From the NCBI RefSeq assembly GCF_001898805.1, contig NZ_MKVJ01000017.1, forward strand, positions 520,255 through 584,254: DNA of 64,000 bases. Direction: 5' to 3'. Shown one piece after another: positions 1 through 9,756 of the stretch. Position 1 is the first letter of the stretch; each line of letters starts with the position of its first letter. This stretch comes from Leifsonia sp. 71-9 (GTDB taxonomy: Bacteria; Actinomycetota; Actinomycetes; Actinomycetales; Microbacteriaceae). The position numbers and the translations under genes are program-made. The notes under the pieces are model-generated. The model did not search any database. It had not been told where the DNA came from and saw nothing but the letters and a program-made list of their open reading frames with translations.

Positions 1-580
1 CGCCCTCTTCTACCGCCACGACGCACCCGCCGACTCGGTGCTCGGCCAGGCCGATGTGAGCACCAACCGCTTCGTCTACGGCGTCTTCGTCGAGACCTCC
101 TCCGTCACCCAGATCGCCTGGGAGGACGGGGTGCGCGCCACGATCTCCACCGGCCGCGAGCCGGCGACGCCGGTGCTCAACAGGGAGAACAACCTCGGGC
201 TGATCCTGCAGGGCACCCGCGGCCGCATCGTCGTGAACGGCCAGGAGGCCGTCGTGCAGCGCTTCGGCGCCGACGGGATGCGCTTCCCGACCCCGTTCGA
301 GACCGACGCGACGACATGGGACCACGGCATCGACCCGGCGATCTTCGCCTGCACCGAGGCGGCCGTCGCCGACCTGGTGGACGCGCTCCAGCGGGGCACG
401 GAGCCGGTGCTCGACGTGCGCCACGCGCTCGCCGGAGCGGAGATCATCTTCGCGACGTACGAGAGCGCGCGGTCGCGCGGTCGCGTCAGCCTGCCGCTCG
501 GCGTCTACGACAACGCCCTGACCACCGGGGTCGCCGACGGGCTGTGGTCGCCGGTCGGCGAACTGCGGTCGACCTGGTGA
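1..580 (+). CDS. Gfo/Idh/MocA-family oxidoreductase, C-terminal part (5' end outside window)
   Basis: The reading frame is open from base 2, so the gene starts upstream; a GTG at 38 lies in mid-domain and is not a credible start. The visible 192 residues look like the C-terminal beta-sheet domain of an NAD(P)-dependent Gfo/Idh/MocA sugar dehydrogenase: a GTRGRIVV segment, then a C-terminal helix with ALAGAEIIFATYESAR, the usual end of this family. The Rossmann half with the GxGxxG and EKP motifs is missing, so family assignment is less secure than for the five complete Gfo/Idh genes in this window. The next gene starts 11 bases downstream, so it heads or belongs to the importer operon. By analogy it oxidises a sugar or cyclitol hydroxyl in the cytoplasm; the substrate is unknown. 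Confidence 0.75.
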   Translation, partial: ALFYRHDAPADSVLGQADVSTNRFVYGVFVETSSVTQIAWEDGVRATISTGREPATPVLNRENNLGLILQGTRGRIVVNGQEAVVQRFGADGMRFPTPFETDATTWDHGIDPAIFACTEAAVADLVDALQRGTEPVLDVRHALAGAEIIFATYESARSRGRVSLPLGVYDNALTTGVADGLWSPVGELRSTW

Positions 581-591
581 AGGGGGACGTC

Positions 592-1308
592 ATGACGACG
601 GCGACGGTCGTCCTCACCGGGGACGACGTGTACGAGGATCTGTTCGGCGCGGGCGTCGAGCTCCAGGAGCTGCTGGCCGAGGAAGGCCTCGCGACGCGGG
701 TGCGCATCGGCTGCGGATCCCTCGCCTCCGGCGCACCCGGCGCACCCGGCGCACCCGGCGACGCCGTCATCGCCCTCTACCGCGCGGCCGGGGACCTGGG
801 ACCGCGCGAGCGCGCCGGGCTGCAGGATGCCGTCGCCGCCGGCACCGGCCTCCTCGCGGTGCACTCGACCGCGTACTTCGACGACGGCGCCGAGGCCGAC
901 GATGCCCTCGCCGGGCTGATCGGCGCGCGCTACCTCGACCACGGACCGCGCCCGCACGAGAGCCGCTACCGGGTGCACCTCGCCGAGCATCCCGTGACCG
1001 CCGGCGTCGAGCCGTTCGACCTCGAGCACGAGCACTACCGGCTCGCGCTGCAGCCCGGCGCCGACGTGCTCGCCTGGCGCGAGGCGCCGTACGGGCGGGA
1101 GCCGCTCGTGACGGCGCACCGCTACGGCCGGGGCCGCGTCTGCTACCTGCAGTTCGGCCACGATCTGCGCGCGTGGGCCTCCGAGGGCGTCCGCGCTCTG
1201 GTCGCCGGCGCCGCGCGGTGGCTCACCGAGCCGACCGCCGCCTCCACCCCCGCATCCACCACCGACCCCACCCGTCCGACCGAGACCGAGGACCGCATCC
1301 TGCCATGA
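592..1308 (+). CDS. ThuA-domain protein (first of four in window)
   Basis: This 238-residue cytoplasmic protein has the ThuA (class I glutamine amidotransferase-like) fold: an N-terminal VVLTGDDVYEDL strand, GTGLLAVHSTAYFDD near residue 85, and a C-terminal GRGRVCYLQFGHDLRAW, the standard ThuA ending. ThuA proteins usually sit beside Gfo/Idh dehydrogenases (ThuAB of rhizobial trehalose use) and are linked to keto-sugar metabolism, but the reaction here is unknown. ATG at 592 is preferred because an AAGGGGGA ribosome site lies just upstream. A 9-bp unit (GGCGCACCC) repeated three times at 730-756 encodes Gly-Ala-Pro repeats, a possible slippage site in a loop. The stop overlaps the next ATG (ATGA), so it is translationally coupled to the permease. 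The C-terminus is a Thr/Pro-rich tail not typical of the family. Confidence 0.85.
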   Translation: MTTATVVLTGDDVYEDLFGAGVELQELLAEEGLATRVRIGCGSLASGAPGAPGAPGDAVIALYRAAGDLGPRERAGLQDAVAAGTGLLAVHSTAYFDDGAEADDALAGLIGARYLDHGPRPHESRYRVHLAEHPVTAGVEPFDLEHEHYRLALQPGADVLAWREAPYGREPLVTAHRYGRGRVCYLQFGHDLRAWASEGVRALVAGAARWLTEPTAASTPASTTDPTRPTETEDRILP

Positions 1309-2279
1309 GAGTGCTCCTGAGACGAGCCGTCTTCTACCTGATCACCGCCTGGGCCGCGATCAGCCTCAACTTCCTGCTCCCGCGCATCATGCCGGGCAGC
1401 CCCGCCGACGCGTTGATCGCGAAGTTCCACGGCAAGCTGTCGCCGCAGGCCATCGAGGCGCTCCGCGTGCTGTTCGGCCAGAGCGACGCCAGCCTGTGGC
1501 AGCAGTACCTCGACTACTGGAAGAACCTGTTCAGCGGCAACTTCGGCATCTCGTACGCCTACTACCCGACGCCGGTGGCCGACGTGCTGGCGAGCAGCAT
1601 CGGCTGGACCCTGGTGCTCATCACCGTCTGCACCGTCCTGGGCTTCGTGATCGGCACGGGCCTCGGGATGATCGTCGGCTGGAAGCGCGGCAGCTGGCTC
1701 GACGGCCTCATCCCGGTGACGACGCTGCTGTCGAGCATCCCGTACTTCTGGTTCGCGATCTGCGTCGTGCTGATCTTCTCCATCGTGCTGCACTGGTTCC
1801 CGCTCTCGGGCGGCTACTCGGTGACCGAGACGATCGGCTGGAACATCGGCTTCATCGGCAGCGCCACGTACTACGCGATCCTGCCCGCGCTCACGATCGT
1901 GGTCGCCTCCATCGGGGGCTGGCTGATCGGGATGCGCAACATGATGGTCACCACCCTCAGCGAGGACTACGTGCGCCTGGCGGAGGCGAAGGGGCTCTCC
2001 AAGCGCCGGGTGATGGTCACCTACGCCGCACGGAACGCCATCCTGCCGTCGTTCTCGAGCTTCGCGATGTCGCTCGGCTTCGTGGTCGGCGGCTCCATCG
2101 TGACCGAGGTGGTCTTCAACTACCCCGGCATCGGCACGGTGCTCTTCAAAGCGGCGCAGGCGCAGGACTACCCGCTCATGCAGGGCATCTTCCTGGTCAT
2201 CACCATCACGGTGCTGATCGCGAACATGCTCGCCGACCTCATGTACGTCTTCCTCGACCCCCGCACCCGAGAGAGCTGA
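1305..2279 (+). CDS. Dpp/Opp-type ABC importer permease (DppB-like)
   Basis: A 324-residue inner-membrane permease of the binding-protein-dependent DppB/OppB type. It has the family hallmarks: an N-terminal membrane segment followed by [16 protein letters not shown], and near residues 215-255 the cytoplasmic EAA loop ([25 protein letters not shown]) that contacts the ATPase. It ends with the characteristic YVFLDPRTR. About six membrane helices are visible. ATG 1305 overlaps the ThuA stop. The importer is named for peptides, but in bacteria such as Thermotoga this subfamily also imports oligosaccharides; the neighbouring dehydrogenase, ThuA and isomerase genes favour a glycoside here. The partner permease is the N-terminal half of the next gene. 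A paralogue with the same N-terminal motif is encoded at 18,261-19,244. Confidence 0.92.
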   Translation: MRVLLRRAVFYLITAWAAISLNFLLPRIMPGSPADALIAKFHGKLSPQAIEALRVLFGQSDASLWQQYLDYWKNLFSGNFGISYAYYPTPVADVLASSIGWTLVLITVCTVLGFVIGTGLGMIVGWKRGSWLDGLIPVTTLLSSIPYFWFAICVVLIFSIVLHWFPLSGGYSVTETIGWNIGFIGSATYYAILPALTIVVASIGGWLIGMRNMMVTTLSEDYVRLAEAKGLSKRRVMVTYAARNAILPSFSSFAMSLGFVVGGSIVTEVVFNYPGIGTVLFKAAQAQDYPLMQGIFLVITITVLIANMLADLMYVFLDPRTRES

Positions 2280-2290
2280 GAGCGCATCCC

Positions 2291-4366
2291 ATGGCCATCG
2301 CAACCGCCACCGTCGCCGACGCCGAGTCCGGCGAGACGGACACCCCCACCTCCCGCTTCGCCTGGCTGCGCGCCTTCCGCCGGCCGTGGACGCTCGCAGG
2401 CGTCGTCATCGTCGCCGTGTTCTGCGTGCTCGCGATCATCGGACCCTGGATCGCGCCGTACGATCCGTCGGCCGTGAGCAAGCAGACCCTGGCGCCGCCG
2501 AGCCCGGAGCACTGGCTGGGCACGACCCAGACCGGCCAGGACGTGCTCTCGCAGATGCTGTACGGCACCCAGATCTCGCTGCTCGTCGGCGTGGGCGCCG
2601 CGATCGTCGCCACCGTGCTGTCGGTGATCGTCGGCCTCGCCGCCGGCTATCTGGGCGGTCTCTCGGACGAGCTGCTGTCCCTCCTCGCGAACGTCTTCCT
2701 GGTGATCCCGGCGCTGCCGCTGACGGTCATCCTGGCCTCGTACCTGCCGAAATCGGGATCGCTCGGCATCATCCTGGTCATCTCGATCACCGGGTGGGCG
2801 TGGGGCGCCCGGGTGCTGCGCGCCCAGACGCTCTCGCTGCGCAAACGGGACTTCGTGGAGGCGGCGCGCGCGACCGGCGAGCGCACGTCGAGCATCATCT
2901 TCCGCGACATCTTCCCCAACCAGATCGCGGTGATCGCGGCCAGCTTCCTCGGCACCGTCACCGGAGCGATCCTCACGCAGGCGAGCCTGGCGTTCCTCGG
3001 GCTCACCAACGTGACCGAGTGGTCGTGGGGCACCATCCTCTACTGGGCGCTGGTGTCGAGCGCGATGCTCACCGGGGCGTGGTGGTGGTTCGTCCCCGCC
3101 GGTCTCGCGATCGCGCTGCTGGGCACCGGCCTCTCGCTCGTCAACTTCGGCATCGACGAGTTCATCAACCCGCGGCTCCGTCAGGCCGGCATCGGCACCA
3201 GGAAGGCGCAGAAGGCCCAGGCCCGCGCTCAGCGCGCCAAGATCGTGCGTCGCCCGGCGCGGGGGCGGGGCGAGCGCGCGGCCCACCGCCCGTTCGACCC
3301 GGCGACCAGCGACGTCATCCTCCGCGTCGAGAACCTGCACGTCGACTACATCGGGGAGTCCTCGGTCACGCCGGCGGTCAACGACGTGTCGCTCGCGCTC
3401 CGCCGCGGCGAGGTGCTCGGCATCGCCGGCGAGTCCGGCTCCGGCAAGTCCACGCTGGCGTACGCCATCACGCGGCTGCACAAGCCGCCGGCGCAGATCA
3501 CCAGCGGGCGGATGCTCTACACGAACCCGGACGGCTCCGTGACCGACATCCTCGCGATGGGCGATTCCGACCTGCGGGACTTCCGCTGGGAGGAGCTCTC
3601 GATCGTGTTCCAGTCGGCGATGCACGCGCTCAACCCCGTGCTCACCGTCGGCGCCCAGATCGACGACGTCCTGCGGGCGCACCGGCCCGGGATGTCGCAG
3701 GCCGCGCGCGCGGCGCGGGTGGTCGAGCTGCTCGGGCTCGTCGGCATCCAGACCGACCGCGTGAACGCCTACCCGCACGAGCTCTCCGGCGGCATGCGCC
3801 AGCGCGCGATGATCGCGGTCGGACTCGCGCTCGACCCCGAGATCATCGTGATGGACGAGCCGACGACCGCGCTCGACGTGGTCATCCAGCGTCAGATCAT
3901 CGAGAAGATCATCGAGCTGAAGGACCGCCTGGGCTTCGCCGTGGTCTTCATCACGCACGACCTGTCCCTGCTCATCGAGCTGTCGGACACGATCGCGGTG
4001 ATGTACGCCGGCCGCGTGGTCGAGCTGGCGGACGCCTCGGAGTTCTACCGCAATCCGCGGCACCCGTACAGCCAGGGGCTGCTCGCGTCGTTCCCGACCC
4101 TGTCCGGCCCGAAGCGCGAGCTCGCCGGCATCCCGGGGTCGCCGCCCGACCTGCGCCGCCTGCCCGCGGGATGCGCGTTCGCCGAGCGCTGCCCGCTGGC
4201 CTTCGACCGCTGCCACGAGGTGGTCCCCGAGCTGCTGAAGCTCTCCGGACCCGCCGAATGGCGCCAGGCCGAGGCCGCCTGCCTGCTCTACGAGGGCGAC
4301 GGCACCGCGCCCGACCGCCCCGCCCAGGACGGCCGCGACGCCGTCGAGATGGAGGACGCCCGATGA
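2291..4366 (+). CDS. Fused ABC importer permease + ATPase (DppC-DppD fusion)
   Basis: One 691-residue chain joins two subunits that are separate in most Dpp systems. Residues about 1-300 are a DppC-like permease: N-terminal helix, [24 protein letters not shown] loop [23 protein letters not shown], and the C-terminal [13 protein letters not shown] basic Ala/Arg-rich linker (about 300-335) leads to a DppD-like ATPase with Walker [10 protein letters not shown] near 379, signature LSGGM near 498, Walker [11 protein letters not shown] near 518 and a C-terminal oligopeptide-type region with [15 protein letters not shown] near 627. Fused permease/ATPase proteins of this type are known in actinobacteria. 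The second Dpp system in the window keeps these subunits separate (17,271-18,251 and 16,402-17,274), so the two are not recent duplicates. ATG 2291 lies 11 bases after the previous stop; the stop overlaps the next start. Confidence 0.93.
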   Translation: MAIATATVADAESGETDTPTSRFAWLRAFRRPWTLAGVVIVAVFCVLAIIGPWIAPYDPSAVSKQTLAPPSPEHWLGTTQTGQDVLSQMLYGTQISLLVGVGAAIVATVLSVIVGLAAGYLGGLSDELLSLLANVFLVIPALPLTVILASYLPKSGSLGIILVISITGWAWGARVLRAQTLSLRKRDFVEAARATGERTSSIIFRDIFPNQIAVIAASFLGTVTGAILTQASLAFLGLTNVTEWSWGTILYWALVSSAMLTGAWWWFVPAGLAIALLGTGLSLVNFGIDEFINPRLRQAGIGTRKAQKAQARAQRAKIVRRPARGRGERAAHRPFDPATSDVILRVENLHVDYIGESSVTPAVNDVSLALRRGEVLGIAGESGSGKSTLAYAITRLHKPPAQITSGRMLYTNPDGSVTDILAMGDSDLRDFRWEELSIVFQSAMHALNPVLTVGAQIDDVLRAHRPGMSQAARAARVVELLGLVGIQTDRVNAYPHELSGGMRQRAMIAVGLALDPEIIVMDEPTTALDVVIQRQIIEKIIELKDRLGFAVVFITHDLSLLIELSDTIAVMYAGRVVELADASEFYRNPRHPYSQGLLASFPTLSGPKRELAGIPGSPPDLRRLPAGCAFAERCPLAFDRCHEVVPELLKLSGPAEWRQAEAACLLYEGDGTAPDRPAQDGRDAVEMEDAR

Positions 4367-5532
4367 CCGCGATCGAGACGACGGCCGCCGCCGCGCCCGA
4401 GCAGCCCGACGTGCCGGTGCTGGAGGCCCTGCACGTCACCAAGCACTTCGCCGCACGCGGCGGGCTCTTCTCCCGGGGGCCGAAGCGGGTGGTGCACGCC
4501 GCCGACGACGTGTCGCTGGCCCTCCACGCGGGGCGCATCATGGCGCTGGTGGGGGAGTCGGGATCCGGCAAGTCCACCTTCGCCCGGCTGCTCGCCCAGC
4601 TGCACCCGGTGACGAGCGGGGAGATCCGGTACCGCGGCCGGACCGTGCGCGTGAAGGGCGGCCGGTCGCTGCGCGAGCACGTCAGCCGCGTGCAGCTGAT
4701 CCTCCAGGACCCGTTCGGGTCGTTCAACCCCGTGGCGACGATCGCCAGGACCCTCACGCGCGCCGTGCGCATCCATCACCCGCAGGCGTCGGCGAAGGAG
4801 CAGACCCGCATCATCGACGACCTGCTCGGCCAGGTGAGCCTGCGCCCTGCGCGCCAGTTCACCGCGAAATACCCGCACGAGCTCTCGGGCGGACAGCTGC
4901 AGCGCATCTCGATCGCGCGCGCCCTCGCGGCGAACCCGGACGTGTTCCTCGCCGACGAGCCCGTGTCGAGCCTCGACGTGTCGATCCGCTTGGGCGTGCT
5001 CAACCTGCTGCGCCGACTGGTCGAGGAGCGCGGCGTCGCCCTGCTCTACGTGACGCACGACATCGCCTCTGCACGCTACTTCGCCGAGGACACCAGCGTC
5101 ATGTACGCCGGGCAGCTGGTGGAGGCCGGACCGAGCGAGACGGTCACGCAGAAGGCCGCGCACCCGTACACCCAGCTGCTCATCGCCTCCGCGCCGGACC
5201 CCTCGAGGCCCGACGACGAGCGCCCGCGCGACATCGGGCAGCCGCCGAGCCTCATCGATCCGCCGAGCGGCTGCCGCTTCCACCCGCGCTGCCCGTTCGC
5301 CATGGAGCGCTGCCGCACCGACGCGCCGCCGGCCTTCGCGCTCGACGACGGCCAGTGGGCGAAGTGCTGGCTCTACGCGGACGACGCCGAGGCCGCGGCC
5401 GGCCGCGCCGACAACGCGGTCGCCTACGGCCTGGGCCCGGTGCGCCCGGCCGGCCGCCGCATCACCACCGGGCCCCACGCGGCCCCCTCAGACGCTCCAG
5501 CGACAACCGAAACCAAGGGAGACCAGCAATGA
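4363..5532 (+). CDS. Dpp/Opp-type ABC importer ATPase (DppF-like)
   Basis: This 389-residue cytoplasmic ATPase energises the importer with the ATPase half of the preceding fusion protein. Visible motifs are Walker [10 protein letters not shown] near residue 65, a Q-loop [11 protein letters not shown], signature LSGGQ near 174, Walker [12 protein letters not shown] and a switch histidine in [11 protein letters not shown]. The C-terminal cysteine-bearing region [15 protein letters not shown] near 305 is typical of Opp/Dpp ATPases. Length and motif order fit DppF. ATG 4363 overlaps the upstream stop, and its own stop overlaps the start of the binding-protein gene, so the import genes form one translationally coupled block. 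A paralogue is encoded at 15,473-16,405 in the second system, where the C-terminal cysteine region is absent. Confidence 0.93.
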   Translation: MTAIETTAAAAPEQPDVPVLEALHVTKHFAARGGLFSRGPKRVVHAADDVSLALHAGRIMALVGESGSGKSTFARLLAQLHPVTSGEIRYRGRTVRVKGGRSLREHVSRVQLILQDPFGSFNPVATIARTLTRAVRIHHPQASAKEQTRIIDDLLGQVSLRPARQFTAKYPHELSGGQLQRISIARALAANPDVFLADEPVSSLDVSIRLGVLNLLRRLVEERGVALLYVTHDIASARYFAEDTSVMYAGQLVEAGPSETVTQKAAHPYTQLLIASAPDPSRPDDERPRDIGQPPSLIDPPSGCRFHPRCPFAMERCRTDAPPAFALDDGQWAKCWLYADDAEAAAGRADNAVAYGLGPVRPAGRRITTGPHAAPSDAPATTETKGDQQ

Positions 5533-7187
5533 ATCGCAGAAGGTCCGTGCGCCGCGCCGTCATCGGCGCGACGCTCGCCGCCTCACTCGTCGTACCGCTC
5601 GCCGCCTGCTCGTCGAACGGCTCGGGCTCGGGTGACGGACTGATCCTCAATGTGGCGAGTCAGTCCGACAGCCTCACCCAGTCCTTCAACCCGTACCTGC
5701 CGAACACGGCGCAGGGGGCGACCTACACGAACCAGGGCGCAGGCGGCTTCATCTACGAGCCGCTCGTGCAGATCAACAACGTCGACATCGGCAAGGACAT
5801 CCCCTGGCTGGCCAAGTCGTGGGAGTGGTCGAACGAGAACAAGACGCTCACCCTGCACCTGCAGAGCGGTGTGAAGTGGACCGACGGCCAGAAGTTCTCG
5901 GCCGACGACGTCGTCTTCACCTACGACATGCTGAAGAAGTACCCGGCGCTCAACGTGGGCGGCGTCGACTTCGACACCATCACCGCACCCGACCCCGACA
6001 CGGTGGTGATGACCTTCGCCTCCCCGTCGGAGACCAAGTTCACCTCGCTGGTCTCGGCCGCGATCGTGTCCAAGCACATCTGGTCGAAGGTCGGCGATCC
6101 CACCACCTACGTCGACAAGAACCCGGTCGGGACCGGCCCGTTCGTCCTCGACACGTTCTCGCCGCAGAGCTTCGTGCTCAAGACGAACAAGGACTACTGG
6201 CAGGACCCGGCGAAGATCGCGGGCATCCGGTTCATCCCGTACAAGGACAACCAGGGCCAGACGAACGCGCTCGTGCAGGGCCAGGCCGACTGGTCGGGCA
6301 CCTACATCGCCGACGCCGAGAAGACCTACCTCTCCAAGAGCAAGGACAACCACTACTGGGCGCCCGTGGTCGGTTCCGACGGCCTGATCCCGAACCTCGA
6401 GAAGTGGCCGCTCAGCGACATCGCCGTCCGCCGCGCGATCAGCCTGGGCGTCGACCGCGCGCAGGTCGGAGCCGCGACGGACTCGCCGCCGGCGACGAGC
6501 CAGACCGGGTTGCCGATGCCCGCGTTCGAGAGCGAGGTCGCCGCGAAGTACAAGGGCCTCGACTTCAAGCAGGACAAGCCGGCCGCCGAGAAGCAGCTGA
6601 CGGACGCCGGGTACACCAAGGGCTCCGACGGCTTCTACGAGAAGGACGGCAAGAAGGTCGAGTTCTCGGTGAGCTTCCCCGCGTCGTACACCGACATCGC
6701 CGCCCGCGCCCAGGTGCTCGTCTCGCAGCTGAAGGACATCGGGATCAAGCTCGACATCGACACCACGTCGGTGAACGACATCAACAAGATCACCGCCGAC
6801 GGCACCTTCCAGTCGACCATCGGCTACCCGGTCGGCCCCGCGCCCCGCGCGTTCAACATCTACGACTCGATGATGAACCCCAACAAGTACTACCCGGTCG
6901 GGCAGGCGACGCCGACGTTCGAGAACATCGAGCGCTTCAACGACCCGGTCGCGAAGGAGCTGTTCGCGCAGTACCCGCTCGCGACCACCGACGAGGAGCG
7001 CTCCGCGATCCTCGAGAAGCTGCAGGGGATCTGGATCGACCAGCTGCCGATGATCGTGATGTTCTACTGGGGCAACTACGGCGACTGGAGCAGCGCGAAG
7101 GTCACCGGCTGGCCCAGCGAGAAGGACCCGTACTTCGCGCCCTACCCCAACCCGGTGGTGGCGCTGAAGCTGAAGCCGGTCTCCTGA
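5529..7187 (+). CDS. Solute-binding lipoprotein of Dpp-type importer (SBP_bac_5 family)
   Basis: A 552-residue extracytoplasmic binding protein anchored by lipid. An Arg-rich start and hydrophobic stretch end in lipobox LAAC (residues 24-27; Cys27 is the predicted lipid site), followed by a Ser/Gly spacer. The mature part shows family 5 landmarks: [61 protein letters not shown] early on, and [14 protein letters not shown] mid-chain. The family binds oligopeptides, nickel or oligosaccharides; catabolic neighbours suggest a glycoside. ATG 5529 overlaps the ATPase stop. The following gap contains a strong hairpin, usual after binding-protein genes that need higher dosage. The paralogue is encoded at 19,309-20,994. 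Confidence 0.92.
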   Translation: MNRRRSVRRAVIGATLAASLVVPLAACSSNGSGSGDGLILNVASQSDSLTQSFNPYLPNTAQGATYTNQGAGGFIYEPLVQINNVDIGKDIPWLAKSWEWSNENKTLTLHLQSGVKWTDGQKFSADDVVFTYDMLKKYPALNVGGVDFDTITAPDPDTVVMTFASPSETKFTSLVSAAIVSKHIWSKVGDPTTYVDKNPVGTGPFVLDTFSPQSFVLKTNKDYWQDPAKIAGIRFIPYKDNQGQTNALVQGQADWSGTYIADAEKTYLSKSKDNHYWAPVVGSDGLIPNLEKWPLSDIAVRRAISLGVDRAQVGAATDSPPATSQTGLPMPAFESEVAAKYKGLDFKQDKPAAEKQLTDAGYTKGSDGFYEKDGKKVEFSVSFPASYTDIAARAQVLVSQLKDIGIKLDIDTTSVNDINKITADGTFQSTIGYPVGPAPRAFNIYDSMMNPNKYYPVGQATPTFENIERFNDPVAKELFAQYPLATTDEERSAILEKLQGIWIDQLPMIVMFYWGNYGDWSSAKVTGWPSEKDPYFAPYPNPVVALKLKPVS

Positions 7188-7214
7188 ACCTCCGGGAGCA
7201 TCGGGAATGACGAT

Positions 7215-7250
7215 CCGCGGGCGGGCCGGCGACCACCGGTCCGCCCGCGG
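7215..7250 (+). terminator. Intercistronic hairpin after the binding-protein gene
   Basis: A 15-bp stem (arms 7215-7229 and 7236-7250, one G-U wobble) with a 6-base loop sits between the binding-protein gene and the next ThuA gene. No T-run follows, so it is more likely a message-stabilising or partial-termination element than a full intrinsic terminator. It would let the upstream importer be expressed above the downstream enzymes. Confidence 0.65.
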
Positions 7251-7271
7251 TGTGGACAACGAGAAGACGAG

Positions 7272-7940
7272 ATGAGCCGAAACAGATCCGCACTCGTCGT
7301 CGTGAACGGCGACGACATCCACCACGACCTCCTCACCGCCTCGCAGGTGTACCAGCAACTGGGCATCGAGGCCGGCCTCGTGACCCGGCGCGGGATGGGG
7401 ATGAACCGCTTCGTCGACGCCCGGCCGGAGACCGCCGACGCCGACACCTACCTGCTCTACACCTCCGGCGGCCAGTTCCCGACGGCGCAGCAGGAGGCGC
7501 TCGCCGCGGCCGTCGCCGGAGGCAAGGGCCTCGTGGGCGTCCACGGAGCCAACATCCTCGGCTGGGAGGGCGACGGTCTCGACCCCGCCGACCGGCCGAT
7601 GTTCGGGCTGCTCGGCAACCGGTACCTGTCGCACGGACCGGGCCACCACGAGGGCCGCCACACGATCGAGATCGTGGGCGAGCATCCCATCACCGCCGGG
7701 ATGGCCGATTTCGACCTCTTCGACGAGTACTACGAGTTCGAGCTCGCGGACGAGGACGTGCAGGTGCTCGCCCAGCGCCATCGCGCCGACGGCGCCGTCA
7801 TCCCCGTGATGTACGCGCGCGAGGTCGGGGCGGGCCGGGTCGTCTACCTGGCCCTCGGCCACGACCTGCGGGCCTGGGGCGAGCCGCCCGTGCGGGAGCT
7901 CGTCCGCCGCGCCCTGCAGTGGACGGCGGGCGCGCTGTGA
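7272..7940 (+). CDS. ThuA-domain protein (second of four)
   Basis: A 222-residue cytoplasmic ThuA-fold protein: N-terminal ALVVVNGDDIHHDL, GKGLVGVHGANILGWE near residue 80, a His-rich GNRYLSHGPGHHEGRHTIEI segment near 120, and the closing GRVVYLALGHDLRAWG. It clearly resembles the protein encoded at 592-1308 in motif order, so one operon carries two ThuA paralogues, perhaps as partners or with different substrates. ThuA proteins are linked to 3-keto-sugar pathways through their Gfo/Idh partners; activity here is inferred only. ATG 7272 follows the hairpin at 7215-7250, and its purine-rich site is weak (GAGAAGACGAG). The stop overlaps the next GTG. Confidence 0.85.
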   Translation: MSRNRSALVVVNGDDIHHDLLTASQVYQQLGIEAGLVTRRGMGMNRFVDARPETADADTYLLYTSGGQFPTAQQEALAAAVAGGKGLVGVHGANILGWEGDGLDPADRPMFGLLGNRYLSHGPGHHEGRHTIEIVGEHPITAGMADFDLFDEYYEFELADEDVQVLAQRHRADGAVIPVMYAREVGAGRVVYLALGHDLRAWGEPPVRELVRRALQWTAGAL

Positions 7941-8725
7941 GCGCCGGGTCCGTCACGACGGCCGCGCCGATCGCCGTCATGGGATACACGATCCTGGAGC
8001 AGGGACTCGCCGATCTGGAGGGGACGTTCGCGAGGGTCGCCGAGATCGGCTACCTCGGCGTCGAGACGTACGGGCTGGTCGAGGAGTACGGACCGGAGCG
8101 CGTGCGCGCGGCCGCCGACTCCGCGGGGCTCGCCATCACGAGTGCCCACACGCCGTTCCCGGCGGGGGCGTCGGCGGACCGCATCCTGGACACGGCCGAG
8201 GCACTCGGGGCGGAGACGCTCGTCTGGTCGATGGAGCGGGAGGAGTTCGACTCGCCCGCCGCCATCGCCGCCGGGGTCCGGCGCATCAACGAGGCTGCCG
8301 AAAACGCGGCCGTGCGGGGGCTCACGATCGCGTATCACAACCACTTCGCCGAGTTCGCGAACGCGTTCGACGGGCGCCAGGCCTACGACCTCCTGCTCGA
8401 GCTGCTCGACCCCCGGGTCGTCATCGAGCTCGACGCGTACTGGGCGCGCATGGGCGGTGCCGACCCGGCCGAGGTGCTGACCCGCCTCGGGGACCGCGCC
8501 CGGCTCGTCCACATCAAGGACGGCCCCGCGGTCAGCTACGAGGACGATGTCATGGTCCCGATCGGAGCGGGCGCGATGGACTGGGAGCGCATCCTGACCG
8601 CGCCCTCCGGCCTGCGCTGGCACATCGTCGAGCTGGAGCGGCTGAGCGTCGACACCATCGACGCGCTCGAGCAGTCGTACCGCCACCTGGTCGGCGCCGG
8701 ACTCTCCACGGGGAGGACCGCATGA
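7937..8725 (+). CDS. Sugar phosphate isomerase/epimerase-like TIM-barrel protein
   Basis: A 262-residue AP-endonuclease-2/xylose-isomerase-like TIM barrel. Metal-site motifs visible are AYHNHFAEF, VIELDAYWARMGGADPAEVL and LVHIKDGPAV, with a late IVELE, in the order expected for the IolE/IolI/sugar-isomerase group. Such proteins isomerise, dehydrate or (as C-glycoside deglycosidases and levoglucosan-pathway enzymes) cleave keto-sugar intermediates made by Gfo/Idh dehydrogenases. GTG 7937 overlaps the previous stop (GTGA); ATG 7979 is an alternative that would drop 14 residues. The stop overlaps the next ATG. Reaction and substrate are not determinable from sequence. Confidence 0.85.
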   Translation: MSAGSVTTAAPIAVMGYTILEQGLADLEGTFARVAEIGYLGVETYGLVEEYGPERVRAAADSAGLAITSAHTPFPAGASADRILDTAEALGAETLVWSMEREEFDSPAAIAAGVRRINEAAENAAVRGLTIAYHNHFAEFANAFDGRQAYDLLLELLDPRVVIELDAYWARMGGADPAEVLTRLGDRARLVHIKDGPAVSYEDDVMVPIGAGAMDWERILTAPSGLRWHIVELERLSVDTIDALEQSYRHLVGAGLSTGRTA

Positions 8726-9720
8726 GCGGGCGCATCCTCTTCCTCGGCGGCAACGGGATGATCGGCTCGGCCGCCGCGCACGAAGCCGTCGCCTCGGGCG
8801 CGGAGCTCACGATCGTCACCCGCTCCGAGCCCCGGCGGCCGGTGCCGCCGGGGGCGCGCGTACTGAACGGCGACGTGCGCGATCCCGCCGCCCTCCGCGC
8901 GCTGCTCGGCGACGAGCGGTGGGACGCGGTGGTCAACTGGGTCGCCTTCACCCCGGCCGACCTCGACGGCCACGTCGAGTACTTCGGCGAGCGCACCGGC
9001 CAGTACGTGCTCATCTCCACCTGCTCGGTGTTCGGGCGGCCGGTGCCGCTCCTCCCGATCACGGAGTCGAGCCCGCGACGGCAGCCGGTGTTCGGCTACG
9101 CGCGCGACAAGATCGCGTGCGAGCTCGCGCTCGAGGAGGCCCACCGCGAGCACGGCTTCCCGGTCACCATCGTGCGCCCGTTCCACACCTACGACGAGAC
9201 GACCGTCCCGCTGCTGTCGGGCTGGACGGCGGTGGAGCGGATGCGGGCCGGCGAGCCCGTGGTGGTCCACGGCGACGGCACCTCGCTGTGGACCCTCATG
9301 CACTCCAGCGACTTCGCCCGCGCCTTCGTCCCCCTGCTCGGCGAGGGCCATGCGATCGGCGAGAGCGTGAACGTCGTGAGCGGCGAGGTGCTCACCTGGG
9401 ACCAGATCCACCTCGAGCTGGCGCGGGCCGCCGGCGTGCGCGACCCGCTGCTCGTCCATCGCTCGAGCCAGACGATCGCCGCGGAGATCCCGGGCTGGGA
9501 CGAGGTGCTCGAGCACGACTTCCGGCACACGATGCTGTTCGACACCACGAAGCTGCGGCGGCTCGTCCCCGGCTTCGCACCGCGGGTCTCGTTCGCCGAG
9601 GGGGCGCGGCAGGTGGTGCGTCACCACGACGCCCATCCCGCGGCGCGGGAGGTGAGCACAGAGCTCGCTGCGGCGTTCGACCGGCTTGCCTCGCCGCCTC
9701 ACGGTTCCCGAGTGGTATGA
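8722..9720 (+). CDS. NAD-dependent epimerase/dehydratase (extended SDR)
   Basis: A 332-residue Rossmann protein. The N-terminal LFLGGNGMIGS (residues 6-16) is the GxxGxxG NAD(P)-binding loop, ISTCSVFG marks the catalytic strand, and YARDK (Tyr126, Lys130) is the catalytic YxxxK pair. NVVSGEVLTWDQIH resembles substrate-domain motifs of NAD-dependent epimerase/dehydratase proteins acting on sugars or sugar nucleotides. It overlaps the TIM-barrel stop by ATGA and is the last enzyme gene before the regulator, so it likely processes the same imported sugar. Substrate unknown. Confidence 0.85.
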   Translation: MSGRILFLGGNGMIGSAAAHEAVASGAELTIVTRSEPRRPVPPGARVLNGDVRDPAALRALLGDERWDAVVNWVAFTPADLDGHVEYFGERTGQYVLISTCSVFGRPVPLLPITESSPRRQPVFGYARDKIACELALEEAHREHGFPVTIVRPFHTYDETTVPLLSGWTAVERMRAGEPVVVHGDGTSLWTLMHSSDFARAFVPLLGEGHAIGESVNVVSGEVLTWDQIHLELARAAGVRDPLLVHRSSQTIAAEIPGWDEVLEHDFRHTMLFDTTKLRRLVPGFAPRVSFAEGARQVVRHHDAHPAAREVSTELAAAFDRLASPPHGSRVV

Positions 9721-9756
9721 ATGAGGCACGCGATCGGCAAGGGGAGGATAGCCACT

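Noticed and set aside
2168-4216. Very long open frame on the - strand (682 residues) opposite the Dpp fusion gene
   Set aside because: It is rich in Arg, Asp, Gly and Ala with no recognisable domain, and mirrors the codon bias of the real gene on the other strand. High GC produces many such shadows, as at 5583-7862 and 11965-13395.
7215-7250. Full intrinsic terminator splitting the first operon
   Set aside because: No T-run follows, and the downstream ThuA, TIM-barrel and epimerase genes lack a visible promoter, so partial termination or RNA protection is more likely.
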